In this document: positions 10,689-22,609 of the stretch, piece after piece
How positions within the stretch are numbered: the first letter of the stretch is position 1
How the letters are laid out: each line of letters starts with the position of its first letter
Origin: Prinsepia uniflora
Lineage: Eukaryota > Streptophyta > Magnoliopsida > Rosales > Rosaceae
Reading direction: 5' to 3'
Assembly: GCA_032719365.1 (NCBI GenBank)
Contig: CM064867.1
Location: forward strand, 61,316,136-61,380,135
Length of the DNA stretch: 64,000 nt
Position numbers and translations under genes: made by a program
The notes under the pieces: generated by a model
The model's database searches: none
The model's input: the letters and a program-made list of their open reading frames with translations, nothing else
Told to the model about the DNA's origin: nothing

Positions 10689-11834
10689 AGCATAGACAAT
10701 CACTTTCCCATGCTGCATTAGCACACATCCTAATCCCTGTAAGGATGCATCACTGTACACCTCGAATTCCCCACTGTCGTCTGGAAGGGTCAGTATAGGA
10801 GCAGATGTCAACCTTTCCTTCAACTCCCGAAAACTACGCTCACAATTGTCATCCCAGAAAAATTTGACTCCCTTCCTCGTCACTCGTGTCAACGGGGCAA
10901 CAATGGTAGAGAAACCCTCTACAAATCTCCTATAATAGCCAGCCAATCCCAAGAAACTTCTGATTTCAGTGACGGTCTTCGGTTGTTCCCACTTCGCCAC
11001 TGCTTCAATTTTCTGAGAATCCACACTGATTCCGTTCGTTGAGATCACATGCCCTAAGAAACTCATGCTCGTCAACCAAAACTGACACTTGCTGAGCTTC
11101 GCATACAACTGGTTTTCCCTCAGGGTACCCAGCACCATCCTTAAGTGCTCCTCGTGCTCTCCCGCACTCTTCGAGTAGACTAGAATATCGTCGATGAACA
11201 CGATGACGAAGTGATCCAAGTATGGCTATAACACTCGGTTCATCAAGTCCATAAACGCTGCGGGTGCGTTGGTCAAACCGAACGGCATCACAAGGAACTC
11301 ATAATGACCATATCGGGTTCTAAAGGCTGTCTTGGGCACATCCTCATCCTTAACACTCAATTGATGATACCCAGAATGAAGATCGATTTTGGAGAAGTAC
11401 TGTGCTCCTCGCAGCTGATCAAACAAGTCATCGATCCGAGGCAAGGGGTATTTGTTCCTGACTGTTACTTTATGCAGTTGCCTGTAATCAATGCAGAGTC
11501 TCAAACTCCCATCCTTTTTCCTCACAAACAACACCGAAGCTCCCCAAAGGGATACACTCGGTCTGATAAACCCCATCTCAAGCAGCTCTTGCAACTGCGC
11601 TTTCAGTTCTTTCAACTCAGATGACGCCATACGATACGGAGTCTGAGATATAGGTTGCGTACCTGGAACCAGATCAATGGTGAGCTCGACCTCCCGGTGA
11701 GGTGGCAATCCCGGTAGATCCTCCAGAAAGACATCTGGAAACTCCCGCACTATCGGGATATCCTCCACTCTCAACGGAGCAACACGTGCGTCCATCACTT
11801 GAGCTAAATAGCCTTGGCACCCTTTCCTCAACAA
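10689..11834 (-). pseudogene. Reverse transcriptase of element B, interrupted by a stop
   Basis: The RT domain is nearly complete. It has a PLRVEDIPIVREF lead-in, GFIRPSVSLWGA, VRKKDGSLRLCIDYR, KYPLPRIDDLFDQL, SGYHQL, FLVMPFGLTNAPA and the catalytic FIDDILVYS, followed by the thumb (GHVIST, SFLGLAGYYRRF). A TAG at 11223-11225, between MNRVL and PYLDHF just before the catalytic YIDD-type motif, breaks the frame. The enzyme would copy element RNA into cDNA in the virus-like particle; this copy cannot. Confidence 0.9.
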
Positions 11835-12373
11835 CTTGCCTTCAGGGCTGAAATCACCCCAACAGGAGTTGCTCGCTGTATTCCCTGAAAGGTGGTTTCA
11901 GGTAACCCTGGACTCCAAAAAGTAACCTTCTTATCGACACATTTGATAGAAGCATGATGGAGTGTCAACCAATCCATTCCCAGAATGACATCAAAATCAT
12001 GTAAGTCCAAGAGTATCAGGTCAGCTACCAATCCAACGTCACCTACCATTACGGGACACTCCTGCAACACTTGATTTACCACAAATACATCTCCTGTGGG
12101 CGTACTCACACCCATGTCACAGTCCAGTGCGGACACCTCTCTACCCGCCAACAACTCACAGTCCCGTGAGATAAACGAATGAGTAGCTCCGGGATCAATT
12201 AAAGCACAAACATCATGTCCAAAGATCGTGAGTGTACCTGTCACAACACCAGGTGCTGCCCTGGCCTCCTGCTGCATAACCGCAAAAACTCGGACCTCTG
12301 GTCCAGCTGCTCGCCCACGGCCCCGGCCCCTCAGTCCACTAGTCGCTCCAGCACCTCCTCCCCTAGTACTCAC
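11828..12373 (-). pseudogene. Retropepsin-like protease region of element B
   Basis: The active-site segment ALIDPGATHSFIS carries DPG instead of the DTG/DSG of most retropepsins, as is usual for plant Del/Tekay elements. The flap-side ILGMDWL follows. It is preceded by an RGRGRGRA linker and overlaps the RT frame by a few bases, so a frameshift separates the two. Confidence 0.85.
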
Positions 12374-12379
12374 AGTCCT

Positions 12380-13330
12380 AGAAACTGCAGCTGTGTTCCG
12401 TCCCTACTCTGTTGCACCCCGACCTGTGCCACCACCCTATGGCAAAGATGGACACTCCCTCCGGTAGTGGCCCCACCCGCCACAGAATAAACAGATAACA
12501 CTGGAAGCATCTCGAGCAAAACCACCACCCTGCCGTCCTATGGAAGCAACCGAGGTCACGCTCGCCTGCGGAGCCGACAGTGCCCTAGGCACTCTGAATC
12601 CGGGACTCTGAAAGTTACCAGGCCTGCCATAACGATCATTTCCTGCAGACGAAGCTCCACCATAACGTCCCTTCTTCGGGGCTCTCTGACCATATGATCC
12701 AGGAAATGAACGCTCTCGACGTTGTCCACCACCAGAATACTATGGAAGTGTCGGGAGACTAGCCTCAACCCGCACTGCGGCATCAGATAACTCTCTGAGG
12801 GTAGTAAAAGCTCCAGCCGTCACAATGGCCCGTATCTCACCTCGTAGGCCAAGCTCAAACCTACGACATTTCTCAGCCTCAGCAGACACAAAGGTAGGAG
12901 CAAAACGAGCCAGCATCTGAAATTTTTGCTCATACTCTGCTACGGACAAGCTCCCATGCTGGAGCTACAAAAAATCTGTCTCCCTAGTATCACAGAATGA
13001 ATGGGGATAATACTAATCCAGAAACCGTTCACGAAAGGTCTCCCAGGTCACTGTACGGGCATCCCAACCCGACAACTACAGAGTATACCACTACTCATAA
13101 GAAGATCCATCAAGCAAAAAGGTGGCCAACACAACTCGCTCCTCAAGAGGACAGTGCATCACATCAAAGATCCGCTCAAACAGAGAAATCCAACGGTGGT
13201 CATCCTCGGGATCCGCCTCACCACTAAACACCGTAGCCCCAAGACGATGGGCTCCCTCGATCAAAGCACTCTCGGCATCACTAGCGACGCCATCTGCAGG
13301 TCGTGGAGGGGGTTCACGTCGCAGAGGCAT
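12380..13330 (-). pseudogene. gag of element B with CCHC zinc knuckle, broken
   Basis: It starts MPLRREPPPRP (ATG at 13330). Gag core motifs RWISLFERIFDVM, SVAEYEQKFQMLARFAP and CRRFELGLR lie in separate frames split by stops near 13090, 12975 and 12738. A CX2CX4HX4C knuckle (CLFCGGWGHYRREC) is at about 12466-12507. Gag would form the particle and package RNA. Confidence 0.8.
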
Positions 13331-13415
13331 GGCCGATCGTCCTTTTCTGAAAGAGGCATAAGTTAGTACAATAATCGAGGCACACCCAAGTGCCAGACAC
13401 GAACCGTAAACCTAA

Positions 13416-13427
13416 GCTCTGATACCA
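13416..13427 (-). other. Primer-binding site of element B (initiator tRNA-Met type)
   Basis: The minus strand reads TGGTATCAGAGC, two bases inside the LTR end. It is complementary to the 3' end of plant initiator tRNA-Met and primes first-strand cDNA. Confidence 0.9.
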
Positions 13428-16400
13428 ATTGACAGGACCCACCCCGATTATCGCCTCGATAATCAGGAAGCATCCTGCTCCCGTCTGACAATCGAACACA
13501 AAAGACCGGAAAACCAAATAAAATTACATCACACCCATTGGCAGACCAGGGAGATTAAACAAATACAATCGACTGGACATCAAGTCCATAGTTTCACAGA
13601 GCATAATATTACAAAACAAGATAAAGAACAAATCCAACTCTGTGAACTAACTACTCCGCAACGGAAAACTTTATGCCTCTGCCTCTGCCTCGGCGCTAGC
13701 CCCCGAACTTGTACCCCGACTTGGAGGGTAATTAAAACAACAAAGTGTGAGTTGGACCGAAACAAAAGTTTACAGAAAATAGTTTAACGAAATCGGGGTT
13801 CGCCCTCCAGTTTTATAACACGCATGCATGAGCAGATATTCAAAAACCGCATACTAAACATTTGAAATCCCTTTTTCCGAAACACATGGAAAACGTTACA
13901 GAAAACTGTCATTAACTCATGTAAAATAAAATAATATTAACAAAATCCAGAAATCGTCATTTTCGAATTTCCAATCAACCAAACCAAGTAAAACTGATTA
14001 AGTAATCACAATCAAACCGTTGGATCCATCCGAGGCTTTAAACTCAATATCAGGCCTTCCCGGGATATGAACGAGTCTTTAAACTCAAAACATAATCAAT
14101 AGGCCTCGGGGGTATCACAATAACTGAGTCTTTAAGCTCATGAGTCTTTAAACCCAATTTTCGGGCCCGCCCCCCGTCATCAATTAACCGGGTCTTTAAA
14201 CCCAAAACTAGATCCAACAATCATACCGGGTCTTTAAACCCAAAACCATTTTATAAAGCACAATAAACCAGGATCCTTCGTGATCCGTTTACCAGAAATC
14301 ATTCTATAATCACAAATCGTCATAATAGGATTTAAGTCCGGATTTCACATGCAATTTCCGAAATTACTTCCCAAATATAATTAAAACATCATTAAAATGT
14401 AACATGCAGAATCATATCCAAATACTTCATCAAAACATCATTCATGCATAGGAGAAAACTGTAACCTCGAAATACGTAAAGCGCGATAATCACCTCGAAA
14501 AATGTGAAATTATGTAAAACCGAAATATCAAAGCATCATCATAAAATCATATATGAAAACATAAGATAGATGAGTAAAAATAGTCATGCATGCTCAGTTT
14601 AGAAATCAAAAGTCCACTCACGGTTTTCAGACGCGTCAATCGCGCCCTGTGCGCTCTTCGGTAGCTTCGGAAATGTCCGGGCCTGTAAAAACGTACAAGG
14701 AGGGTTACAAACATCCCCAAATAACTCGTATGATCTTTCCTAATTTTTCTGGATTTTTCGATGTAATTAAACTTAAGGACCTAAACTTCCGAACCCTCGA
14801 AACCATCCCGAACGACTCCTGATCAACTCGAACTCTAAAGATAAAATGTTAAAAACATTAAAAGGAAGAAAACCTCAGTTGACCCTGACCGGAGATGAGG
14901 TCACACGCGCCCTCACGCGCCGCCCAAAGTGGCTGCGCGTGAAGGCCACGCGCCTGCTACAGTGTCATCTCCCTCACCCGACTAGCCTGCTAAACGGGTC
15001 TGTTACCCGCGGCTCAACCCAGCCAGTTAACCCTCAATTCTCAACCAATTCCTTCCGTTTTCAAACCTAACAACTTCTATAAGCTTTTAATTTTAGTTCT
15101 GTGACCTTGATTAACCTCGACTGTCCCTAAATCGATCAACCCAAGATTGAACAGTCGAGCGAGTCGACGTCTGCAAATCACCCAACTCGGTTCCATTCTC
15201 AAATTAACATCACAGGGAGTATGCTAGGACCTAGACGAACCCAAATGCACAACCAATTAGACCAGAACTCACCTGGAAGTCGTCGTCCTCAACACTGCTA
15301 TTTTCCAGAAACTGGAACTTAGGTTCCCGGCCAACCAGTGCTCAATCCCCTTCAATTCCTTCGTGGTTGAGTTCGTAGTGAACCTAGAAGACTCACACGA
15401 ACCTTGGTTTCATTCAAATGGCTTCACAATTTGATCTTTGAATTTCCCTCCATTTCATGGTTTTTCCTCCCGACTCAGTTTCTCTCAGCTCTCAGCCCTC
15501 ACTCTCGTTCCAAATGAAACCCTCCACTCAATAGCACTCAGATAATCAACCAAAATGGGACGGCAACTCGTGGGAATCCTTCAGATGTCACTGTGCAGTT
15601 TGTTTCCCTCAAACAGACCCCATGATCAATTTTAAAAACTCACATGTGCACTGTGTTCAGTCCAAACCACTCAGCCATGTTTCCAATATCCTTAATCCAA
15701 TTAAACAAATCACTCTGTTCAGTCCACTACAGGATTTAACAATTGGAATGTGCAGGCACTCACGGCATGGCTGTGCACACGCTGTTCCACGGTAGTGAAT
15801 AGTAGCTGCCGTGCAAATGACCAAAATGCCCTCAGTTGGCAAATTACCAAATTGCCCCTCATCTTCCGTGACCCGTGACTTGGTCATCTGATGTCCGTTT
15901 CACTCGTGCCTCCTCTCGTTGGACTCGGGGCCTCGAGTGACAGGACCCGTCCCAATCCCACTGGACCACCCGGGGACGTGCCCCGCTCCCGTCTGACAAT
16001 GACTCTAAACATACCAAAATTACCCTTAAATCAAAACCGAAGACTTAAATAGATAGATAACGTACAATCACAGTGTTTAAAGTGATACTGTCAGACAAGG
16101 GAAAGTAAAATACAACATGTGAGCACACTAGTCAGAGTACATTTATTCGGTGCTCAACCTACCCACAAGTGGGTGTACAGGTGCACAGCTAGGCAAACTA
16201 AACCTCTGCCTCCTCCTCCGGGTCCTCCTCCTCTATTTCCGTGTCAGGGTCTGGAGGGGTCAGTAAAACAAGGGTGAGTGGGCCAAAAATAACAGTTTAG
16301 AAATCAATTTAATAATAAAATAATCATAAGGTTTTACCCCTCCGTTTTCCAAATCTTGCATGCAGTGAAAATATAATATTATAATGAAATCATAACAAAT

Positions 16401-17186
16401 AAACCACAATAATAATCGAAAGGTGAAACTAACATATCAGTGCACTGTAAAACCCAACCCAAATGATGTCACGGTTCTAAGGCTACGCGTTGCCACTCAG
16501 GGTCTCACACCCGAGACTCTCTAGGTACATCAGCTCCCGGTATCCCAGTCACTGCCCGAGGTATATGAACATGCCTTCCTGAGAGTAAGCAGCCCAACGG
16601 GGGTCAACTCCACTCAGTCAGAGCCCCGTGACTACTCCAGGGTCCACCCAGGCCAACGACCCTCCCTGGAGGAGACAATATACACAGGTAGGAAAGTACA
16701 GTACAATAACAGTATAGTTTACCCTATGTCCCCCGGACATCCCAAACAAAATCCACATATAATCCAGACGGGTCTCATGCCCAAAACATAGCATATATAA
16801 ACAGTTCATAAGACTCATCAGTGGAAATAGTAAAACAGTTTATGCATGCAAGCCTTTTATAAATCAAACAGCCCACTCACACTCGGTCCTTGCTGCTCAA
16901 CGATCTCTATAAACCTGTATTATTATTCCTGAGGGTTACTTAAAGACCCTATAACATCAATACCAAGACCCTAGAACAGATCCGCCTCGAAATCGCATCC
17001 CGGGCACTATTCCCGGTGCTTCAAACCCCATTTTGACTAACATAACAATCTCCGATCGACACGAAACCACCTCCATTGGATCCGTATCGTCGAAACCTTG
17101 AAAATGGTACGGGCCCCACCAAAATCACTGTTCACACGCGCCCCCACGCGCCTGGTCAACGCGTGGGTCAACGCCGCTACAGTACT

Positions 17187-17345
17187 GCTGACGTCACTGC
17201 TGACGTCATGCTGACGTCAGCATGACGTCATCACTGACACTTGTCAGGTGACACGTGGCATGTTCTGATTGGTCCCTGGTCTGACAATATCGGACAGGAT
17301 GACGTCATCATGACGTCAGAAGTGACGTCAGCATGATGACGTCAT
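17187..17345. promoter_or_regulatory. Cluster of TGACGTCA palindromes in LTR C
   Basis: Seven or more TGACGTCA/TGACGTCAT cores lie within 160 bp. TGACGTCA is the C-box/as-1-type site of plant bZIP (TGA, HY5-class) factors. The same module is in D (19599-19745 and 33447-33585). Function in these LTRs is inferred. Confidence 0.6.
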
Positions 17346-18238
17346 CATGCTACAGTACCGGGTCAGACCCGTTTGACTGGAACCGGGTCGCCGTCGACTC
17401 ACGGCTTGACCCGATTCAACCGTACAATTCCGGCCACCATTTTCGACGGGGTTCATCCCTATAGGGTCGTCTAGGTCTGTTCTATGGTTCTACAACCTCA
17501 AACTAGAAAGAAAACGGGAGAAAACTCACCAGTTCGTCGTTGAAACTCACGGCCAATGTCCGATCGTCTTCTCCGGCGATCCACGCCGTCTCCGTTGTCC
17601 AAACCGGTCCTGATCAACTCGTCTCTCACCCTAGGACATTTCCAACACCAAACAACTGATTTCCTAGCACTAAAACAGGTTGGTTCGAAACATAGGGGTA
17701 AAAACGGGTTCTCGGGTTTTCGACCTTACCGCCGCCGTGTCGCCGCCGCAGGCCGCGCCGTCGTCCAGTTAAGCTCCTGGGGTCCTCACGGTGCAGACTG
17801 GAGCTTCCCCCGCGTCGAGGTGGTGTGGTTGTCACGATTTGCTTCTTGGACCCGTTTCCTTGGTGTTTCGGGTCGTGTTTTTGGACGGGATTTCGGACGG
17901 GAAAAACGGGCTGGTGGTTGCCGGTGTTGCACGGGGGTGGTGAGCAGATGATGGTGGTGCTGTAGGTGGTCGTCTGGTGTGATAAGGATGGCTGGTTTGA
18001 TCGTCTTGGTCGAGAGAAAATGGAAGAAGAAGCACGGGTTGTGGGGGGCTGTATGTGTGTTTGTGTGTGTTTGGGAGAAAGACAGAGATCGTGCATGAAC
18101 AAGGAAAAATCAGAAGAAAGGAAGGGCTGGGATGCATTTGAGCAGTAGATCCAAGGGCTGGGTTAATTGGAGGGAAAAATAAATAATAAAAAAATGGATT
18201 AAATAGTGTAAGTTGCTTTATGGGAATAGTGTAGGCCT

Positions 18239-18264
18239 GGATGGGTGACACTTGTCACCAATCC
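18239..18264. repeat. 26-bp palindrome in LTR C (variant form)
   Basis: The arms are GGATGGGTGACA and TGTCACCAATCC around CT. It is the subfamily C version of the palindrome at 23916, with A-to-G in one arm matched by T-to-C in the other. Confidence 0.8.
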
Positions 18265-18879
18265 ACTGGTTGGATTTAAATATTAGGTTGGCACGGATTC
18301 CCGTAATAAATTAATATTTTATTCCGTTGTTCTCAGTTCGTAAATTCCGCTAAAACGCTTCCTTGACCATAACTTCTTCATACGAACTCCGATTTCGGCG
18401 TGCCGCCTGTCTACGGATTCGTGACGTCCCGACCTACGTCATAGTCATGGGTCAAAGTCCAAATTGTTTCCCGGGTCAAAAGTCAAAGTTTCCCCCCTTC
18501 ATGGGCAAAATAGTCTTTTTACATTAAAATATTATTATTCTCGGTTCGGGTCGTTACATCGAGACATACCCAATGCTCTTCGAGTCGTGTGAAAATAAAT
18601 TGTATTTCAAAAAGTAAACATTTTCCCCCAAATCGTCCAAATTACGGAAATGCCCTTGAACTTCCGAACATCATAACTTTTTTCCTGGACGTCGGAATTG
18701 GACGTGCCACCTGTCTATGAACTCGTGACGTCCCGAACTACGTCACGGTCATCGGTCAACGTCCGTTCGACCTTCCAATTAAAAAGTCAACAAATTGACC
18801 ACACTATTCACATGGGTAAAAACGTCATTTTATTCATTATTTTACGATATTACATTTTTCAATTTTCCGGAGCGTTACA

Positions 18880-20985
18880 AATCGTGCATCGTGACCTCTC
18901 CGGAAGGAACACATCCCAATCCGGAGGCGAGCGTCGTATCGTCGACCGCCGTGCACATAGCACTCGTCGTGACCACGATTTAGACCCGTAGGTCGTAACT
19001 AGAGTTATGTGTCCGAGACCAAACCAAATGGGTCTCATACCAGATTTTATCCTTTTGGAAATCCAAAACCATTTCATTTAGACCAATAAAGACATACAAA
19101 CCCGTATAGGCACCGTATAGGGCCGAAACCTCGAAATACGTGCCTATACGTAACCACACATCAAAATGCACTCATGGAATCACAAACGAGTATTTAAAAC
19201 ATATAATAAACATTTATGCATTCACCAATTTAGAAAACAAGGTCCACTCACAGACCGTCCGAGCTGCCGCCTCGATTTGCGCCCCATAGGCTCTCCCGAG
19301 CCAATCCAACCTCTCCGGGTCATCCTGACTTGTCCAAATCATATCCAAAGGTTACTACTAACCTATAAAAGTCCATATTAAGAACCCTAAACTTTCCCGA
19401 AAAAGTCAACGTGTCCCGTACACGTTTCCCGAGATAAAAAACCTCAATTTGACCAACTTAATGATCTCCGATCGACCCGAAACCACCGCCATTGGATCCG
19501 GATCGTCGAAACCTTTAAAATAACTCTGGGCCCACTCAAAATACTGTTCACACGTGCCCCCACGCGCTGGTCAACGCGTTGAAAAGTTAACGTTGACGTC
19601 AGCATGACGTCATCACTGACAGCCCCTGACAGTGACATGTGTCACGCTCCTATTGGCCATCTGTCTGACATGTCAGCTGACATTATCAGACCTGACAATG
19701 CTGGCGCCATGCCTGACATGATGACATCAGCAGGATGACGTCATCAGTCATCCTTGACCTTGGTCGGGTCCTACGATCCGGGTCGCCGTGACCCGCAGCT
19801 TGACCCGGTCGGTTCTCCGCCGTCTGACCACCAAATCACTCCCCGTTTGTCCCATTCTACCCGTTTCAACATAACCTAAAGATCTAAGGGTTTAAAAACT
19901 TGGAAATGAGTCGAGAGGGTTACCTGTGATGCCAAAACCCGAAGCCCAGTTTCCGGCCGTCCTCCCTGTCGTCTCAGGCCATCCCCCACCTTGAACCCAC
20001 GTCCATTGAGCTCGTCCTGGTCCAGAGACTCAAACCCAATTGACCAAAACGATCGTTAGCCGTTAGATGTTGAAGGTCTAGAAAATGGGTTCTCGGGTTG
20101 GTTTTTCTCACCTCTGTCGTGCCCTCCGTCGTGGGGTGCCGCCGTGTCCCTCAGTCCTTCATCATCACAGCCTCACATTATCTCTCTGGTCTCAGTCGTA
20201 GGTGATGAAGGAGTGTGTGTATTGTTTGTGTTTTGAAGAAAATGAAGAAAATGGAGTTATGGGGTTTTCGGGTTTGTGAGGGAAAATGATGAATGAAGAT
20301 GATAGTTGATGGCTAATGAGAGAAGTGAGATGGGTAAGATGGATGTTGCAGATTTAACGATGAAATTGAAATCGATGGCTAGGATGAAGTGCTTATAAAG
20401 TTTAATTATAAAATTAATTAAATAACATTATTTATTTAAGTGAGATCCCCTTTTTAGGGGTTTTAGCTAATGGGATGAGTGACACTTGTAACTCATCTAT
20501 GGGACCCACTGAAAATATCTTGGCCAATCAGACGTTGCCAAATCAGCCCCGTCTCGAAGTACGTGCATAATAAAATCGAACTTCCGTGACCTATAACTCT
20601 CCCGTTCGAAGTCCGATTTCAACGTGCCGTTTGTCTGTGAATTCGTATCGTCCCGATCTACATAACGGTCCTCGGCGCTCGGCCATTAGACCTCTCAGTC
20701 AAAAAGTCAACATTTGCCCCTCCTTAACTAAAATTACCGAAATGCCCCTTAACTTCCGCACGTCATAACTTCTTCCTCGGATGTCGGAATTAAACGTTCC
20801 ACCTGTGTATGAACTCATGACGTCACGAACTACGTCACGGTCATCGGCCAAAGTCCATTTGACCGCTAGCACGAAAAGTCAACGTTTTACCCACACTAGG
20901 GGCAAAACGGTCATTTTTCATCGTTCGTCCTATTTCGCCCAACTAATCACGGATTAGCCTCACTAATCGTGATGAATGCAGAGAG
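18880..20985 (-). repeat. Left LTR of outer element D, left part lost
   Basis: It aligns with 32716-34815 of the right LTR of D, starting exactly where element B ends. The first 1.25 kb is gone together with the 3' half of B. It stops inside the CACTAATCGTGAT segment and joins an inverted internal piece, so the usual GTTACA end is also missing. Confidence 0.8.
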
Positions 20986-21637
20986 TTTGGTTGTATTCAC
21001 GTAGGATGAGTTTTGATGTCATCGTGTTGGATCATCCTTGATTTTCCTAGGTGGAATGACAAGGATCGGTACGAGGTAATCAGTGAGAACCCACAGTCTC
21101 GGCTTGTCTCGTCGTTAACTAATCTGTTTAGATGTGGGAGTTGCCCAACTCTGGGTACAATCACCCTGACAACTCATACAAGAAAAGGAAACGTCCCTTG
21201 AACGTCCCCAATTCCCAACAATCATAACTACAACCACTCCCGGTAGTAGTGCCTGCTACAGACTCGTGCAGACATAGCCACCAGCATCGCTATCGAGACT
21301 CCGCATCCAACGGAATCAACCGCCCGTATTTAATTATTTTGTATCCCAAACCTGGGATTCCATCGAAAAGTACCAACCCTGGTAACCTGCCCAACCAAAC
21401 TCTAACCAGTCGTAACTCGACTCAACCAAAGTCGTCTACCAGGTCGCCCATGACCTTAGTTTCACCAAACCACAACTGTGTAGCACGACAACGAACTAAG
21501 TTTAACAGATAAAAACAACCTCGACTGCGAAGTGTAGTCCCAACACAATCTGACATGACTAGACCGACTAACGAAATCCAAATCTGAATAGTCTTCCAAG
21601 TCAAACCACTCGTCAACTTACATTCCCGAACCATACA
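20986..21637 (-). mobile_element. Internal region of LARD D, left segment with an inversion
   Basis: About 20990-21137 matches the reverse complement of 26020-26155 of element K. From about 21139 it matches K 26975-27570 in direct orientation. K then interrupts it at the ATACA duplication, and it resumes at 30945. No protein-coding capacity. Confidence 0.75.
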
Positions 21638-21690
21638 TGACAGGACCCATCCCAATCCCCCCGGGATTAGTGCGGGATGACCCTGCTCCC

Positions 21691-21711
21691 GTCTGACACA
21701 AAGTGTCAGAC
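21691..21711. repeat. Conserved LTR hairpin GTCTGACAC/GTGTCAGAC
   Basis: 9-bp arms with a 3-nt loop. The same hairpin recurs at 28180-28200, 31520-31540 and 37356-37376, and with one changed base near 59053. It lies about 55 bases inside the LTR end near the PBS, so it would be in the R/U5 leader of the RNA. Confidence 0.8.
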
Positions 21712-22425
21712 AAGGGATATTTCCGACCTTTGCCCTCCCGGGCTATCAGAGTACGCCCGGATCCGGAGGAGGCATGAGATATCTCGGTCTCTGCTACAGT
21801 CCACATCCGAATGTCAACCTGAAGGGCAGTCAAAACATTAAAAACCGTGAGTGGACAAAACAAAAGTTTATAAAAACATTTCATAAGACATTTGTGCCCT
21901 CCACTAAAAAGCATGCATGCATTCGAAAACCATTTATCCAAAACAAACCATATGTGGGACTAAGCCCAAAGCAGATATAAACCAAGGTCGAAAGGACCAC
22001 AATGAAAACGACCGTACGGGCCACTGCCAAAATCCATAAGGGACTCGGCCCCAAACCATAAAGAAACCAAGTACACGAGCCACTGCTCAAATCCTGGGCA
22101 CACCTGTGCACACCACATATCATATATCATATATACATATAAGTCACACAACCAATCCTGTCACGGTATCCAAAGCTACGCGCGTGCTACCCGGGTCTCA
22201 ATCCGAGTCTTCTCAAAGTCAAGGTCAATGTCCACAGACCACTGATCCTACTCGAGGTAGTAGTAACCATAGCCTTCCTGAGAGTAAGGAACCCAACTGG
22301 GGGGTGACTCCACTCAGTCGGTGCTCCGTGACTACTCCGGGGTCCACCTAGGCCAACGACCTTAACCGGAGGAGATAATAGAAGTAAAGGAAGGTAGATG
22401 AAGATATATATACATAACATACACA

Positions 22426-22609
22426 TTCATGTCCGGTTCCCCTGAACCGTCATGATCCATAATATCCATAATCAGGTAACATGCCGGTTCCCATAAACCG
22501 TCATGTACCGTAATAACCAACAAGGGTTCATGCCGAATCCCATAAACCGTCATGAACCATAATACCATAACAAGGGTTCATGCCGGTTCCCATAAACCGT
22601 CATGAACCT
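22426..22609. repeat. Tandem hairpin array, four units of about 59 bp
   Basis: Each unit contains GGTTCATGCCGGTT, a CCCATA loop and AACCGTCATGAACC, which fold into a 13-14-bp stem. The right LTR of K has one unit fewer (28915-29050). Related arrays are in D (32247-32430), H (59795-59940) and I (62560-62705). Confidence 0.85.

Larger units (their letters stand above)
15938..18558 (-). mobile_element. Solo LTR C nested in the LTR of element B
   Basis: 2621 bp with the 5-bp duplication TCGAG at 15933-15937 and 18559-18563. Its body differs from A and B: it has CRE-like TGACGTCA clusters and a palindrome at 18239-18264. The host LTR resumes exactly after the duplication. Confidence 0.92.
10381..18879 (-). 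mobile_element. Truncated Ty3/gypsy retrotransposon B (Tekay/Del-like)
   Basis: On the minus strand the order is 5' LTR (13430-18879, interrupted by C), PBS (13416-13427), gag with zinc knuckle, protease, RT and part of RNase H. It then stops at about 10380; the rest of RNase H, integrase and 3' LTR are absent. The polyprotein wording (ALIDPGATHSF, FIDDILVYSKS) and the iMet PBS fit the Tekay/Del chromovirus lineage, but the diagnostic chromodomain is lost. In-frame stops show it is dead. It inserted into the left LTR of element D. Confidence 0.85.
13430..18879 (-). repeat. 5' LTR of element B, interrupted by solo LTR C
   Basis: The two parts, 13430-15937 and 18564-18879, total about 2.82 kb. 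The window-left tip TGACAGGACCC adjoins the PBS; the other end reads GGAGCGTTACA, slightly decayed from GGTCGTTACA. It holds GTCTTTAAACTC units (14034-14240), an RY box (14585) and the CGCG box (14904-14962). The U5 hairpin is GATTATCG/CGATAATC (13446-13464). Confidence 0.88.

Noticed and set aside
12215..12490. Plus-strand Pro/Ser-rich frames over element B
   Set aside because: Shadows of the gag-protease linker on the opposite strand.
13416..13427. Could be part of a tRNA-Met gene
   Set aside because: Only the 12-base 3' complement is present, always next to an LTR tip, with no cloverleaf around it; it is a primer-binding site.
5911..13430. A and B as the two LTRs of a single element
   Set aside because: A has its own exact target duplication (TGACG) on both sides, and B stops within RNase H before reaching A.
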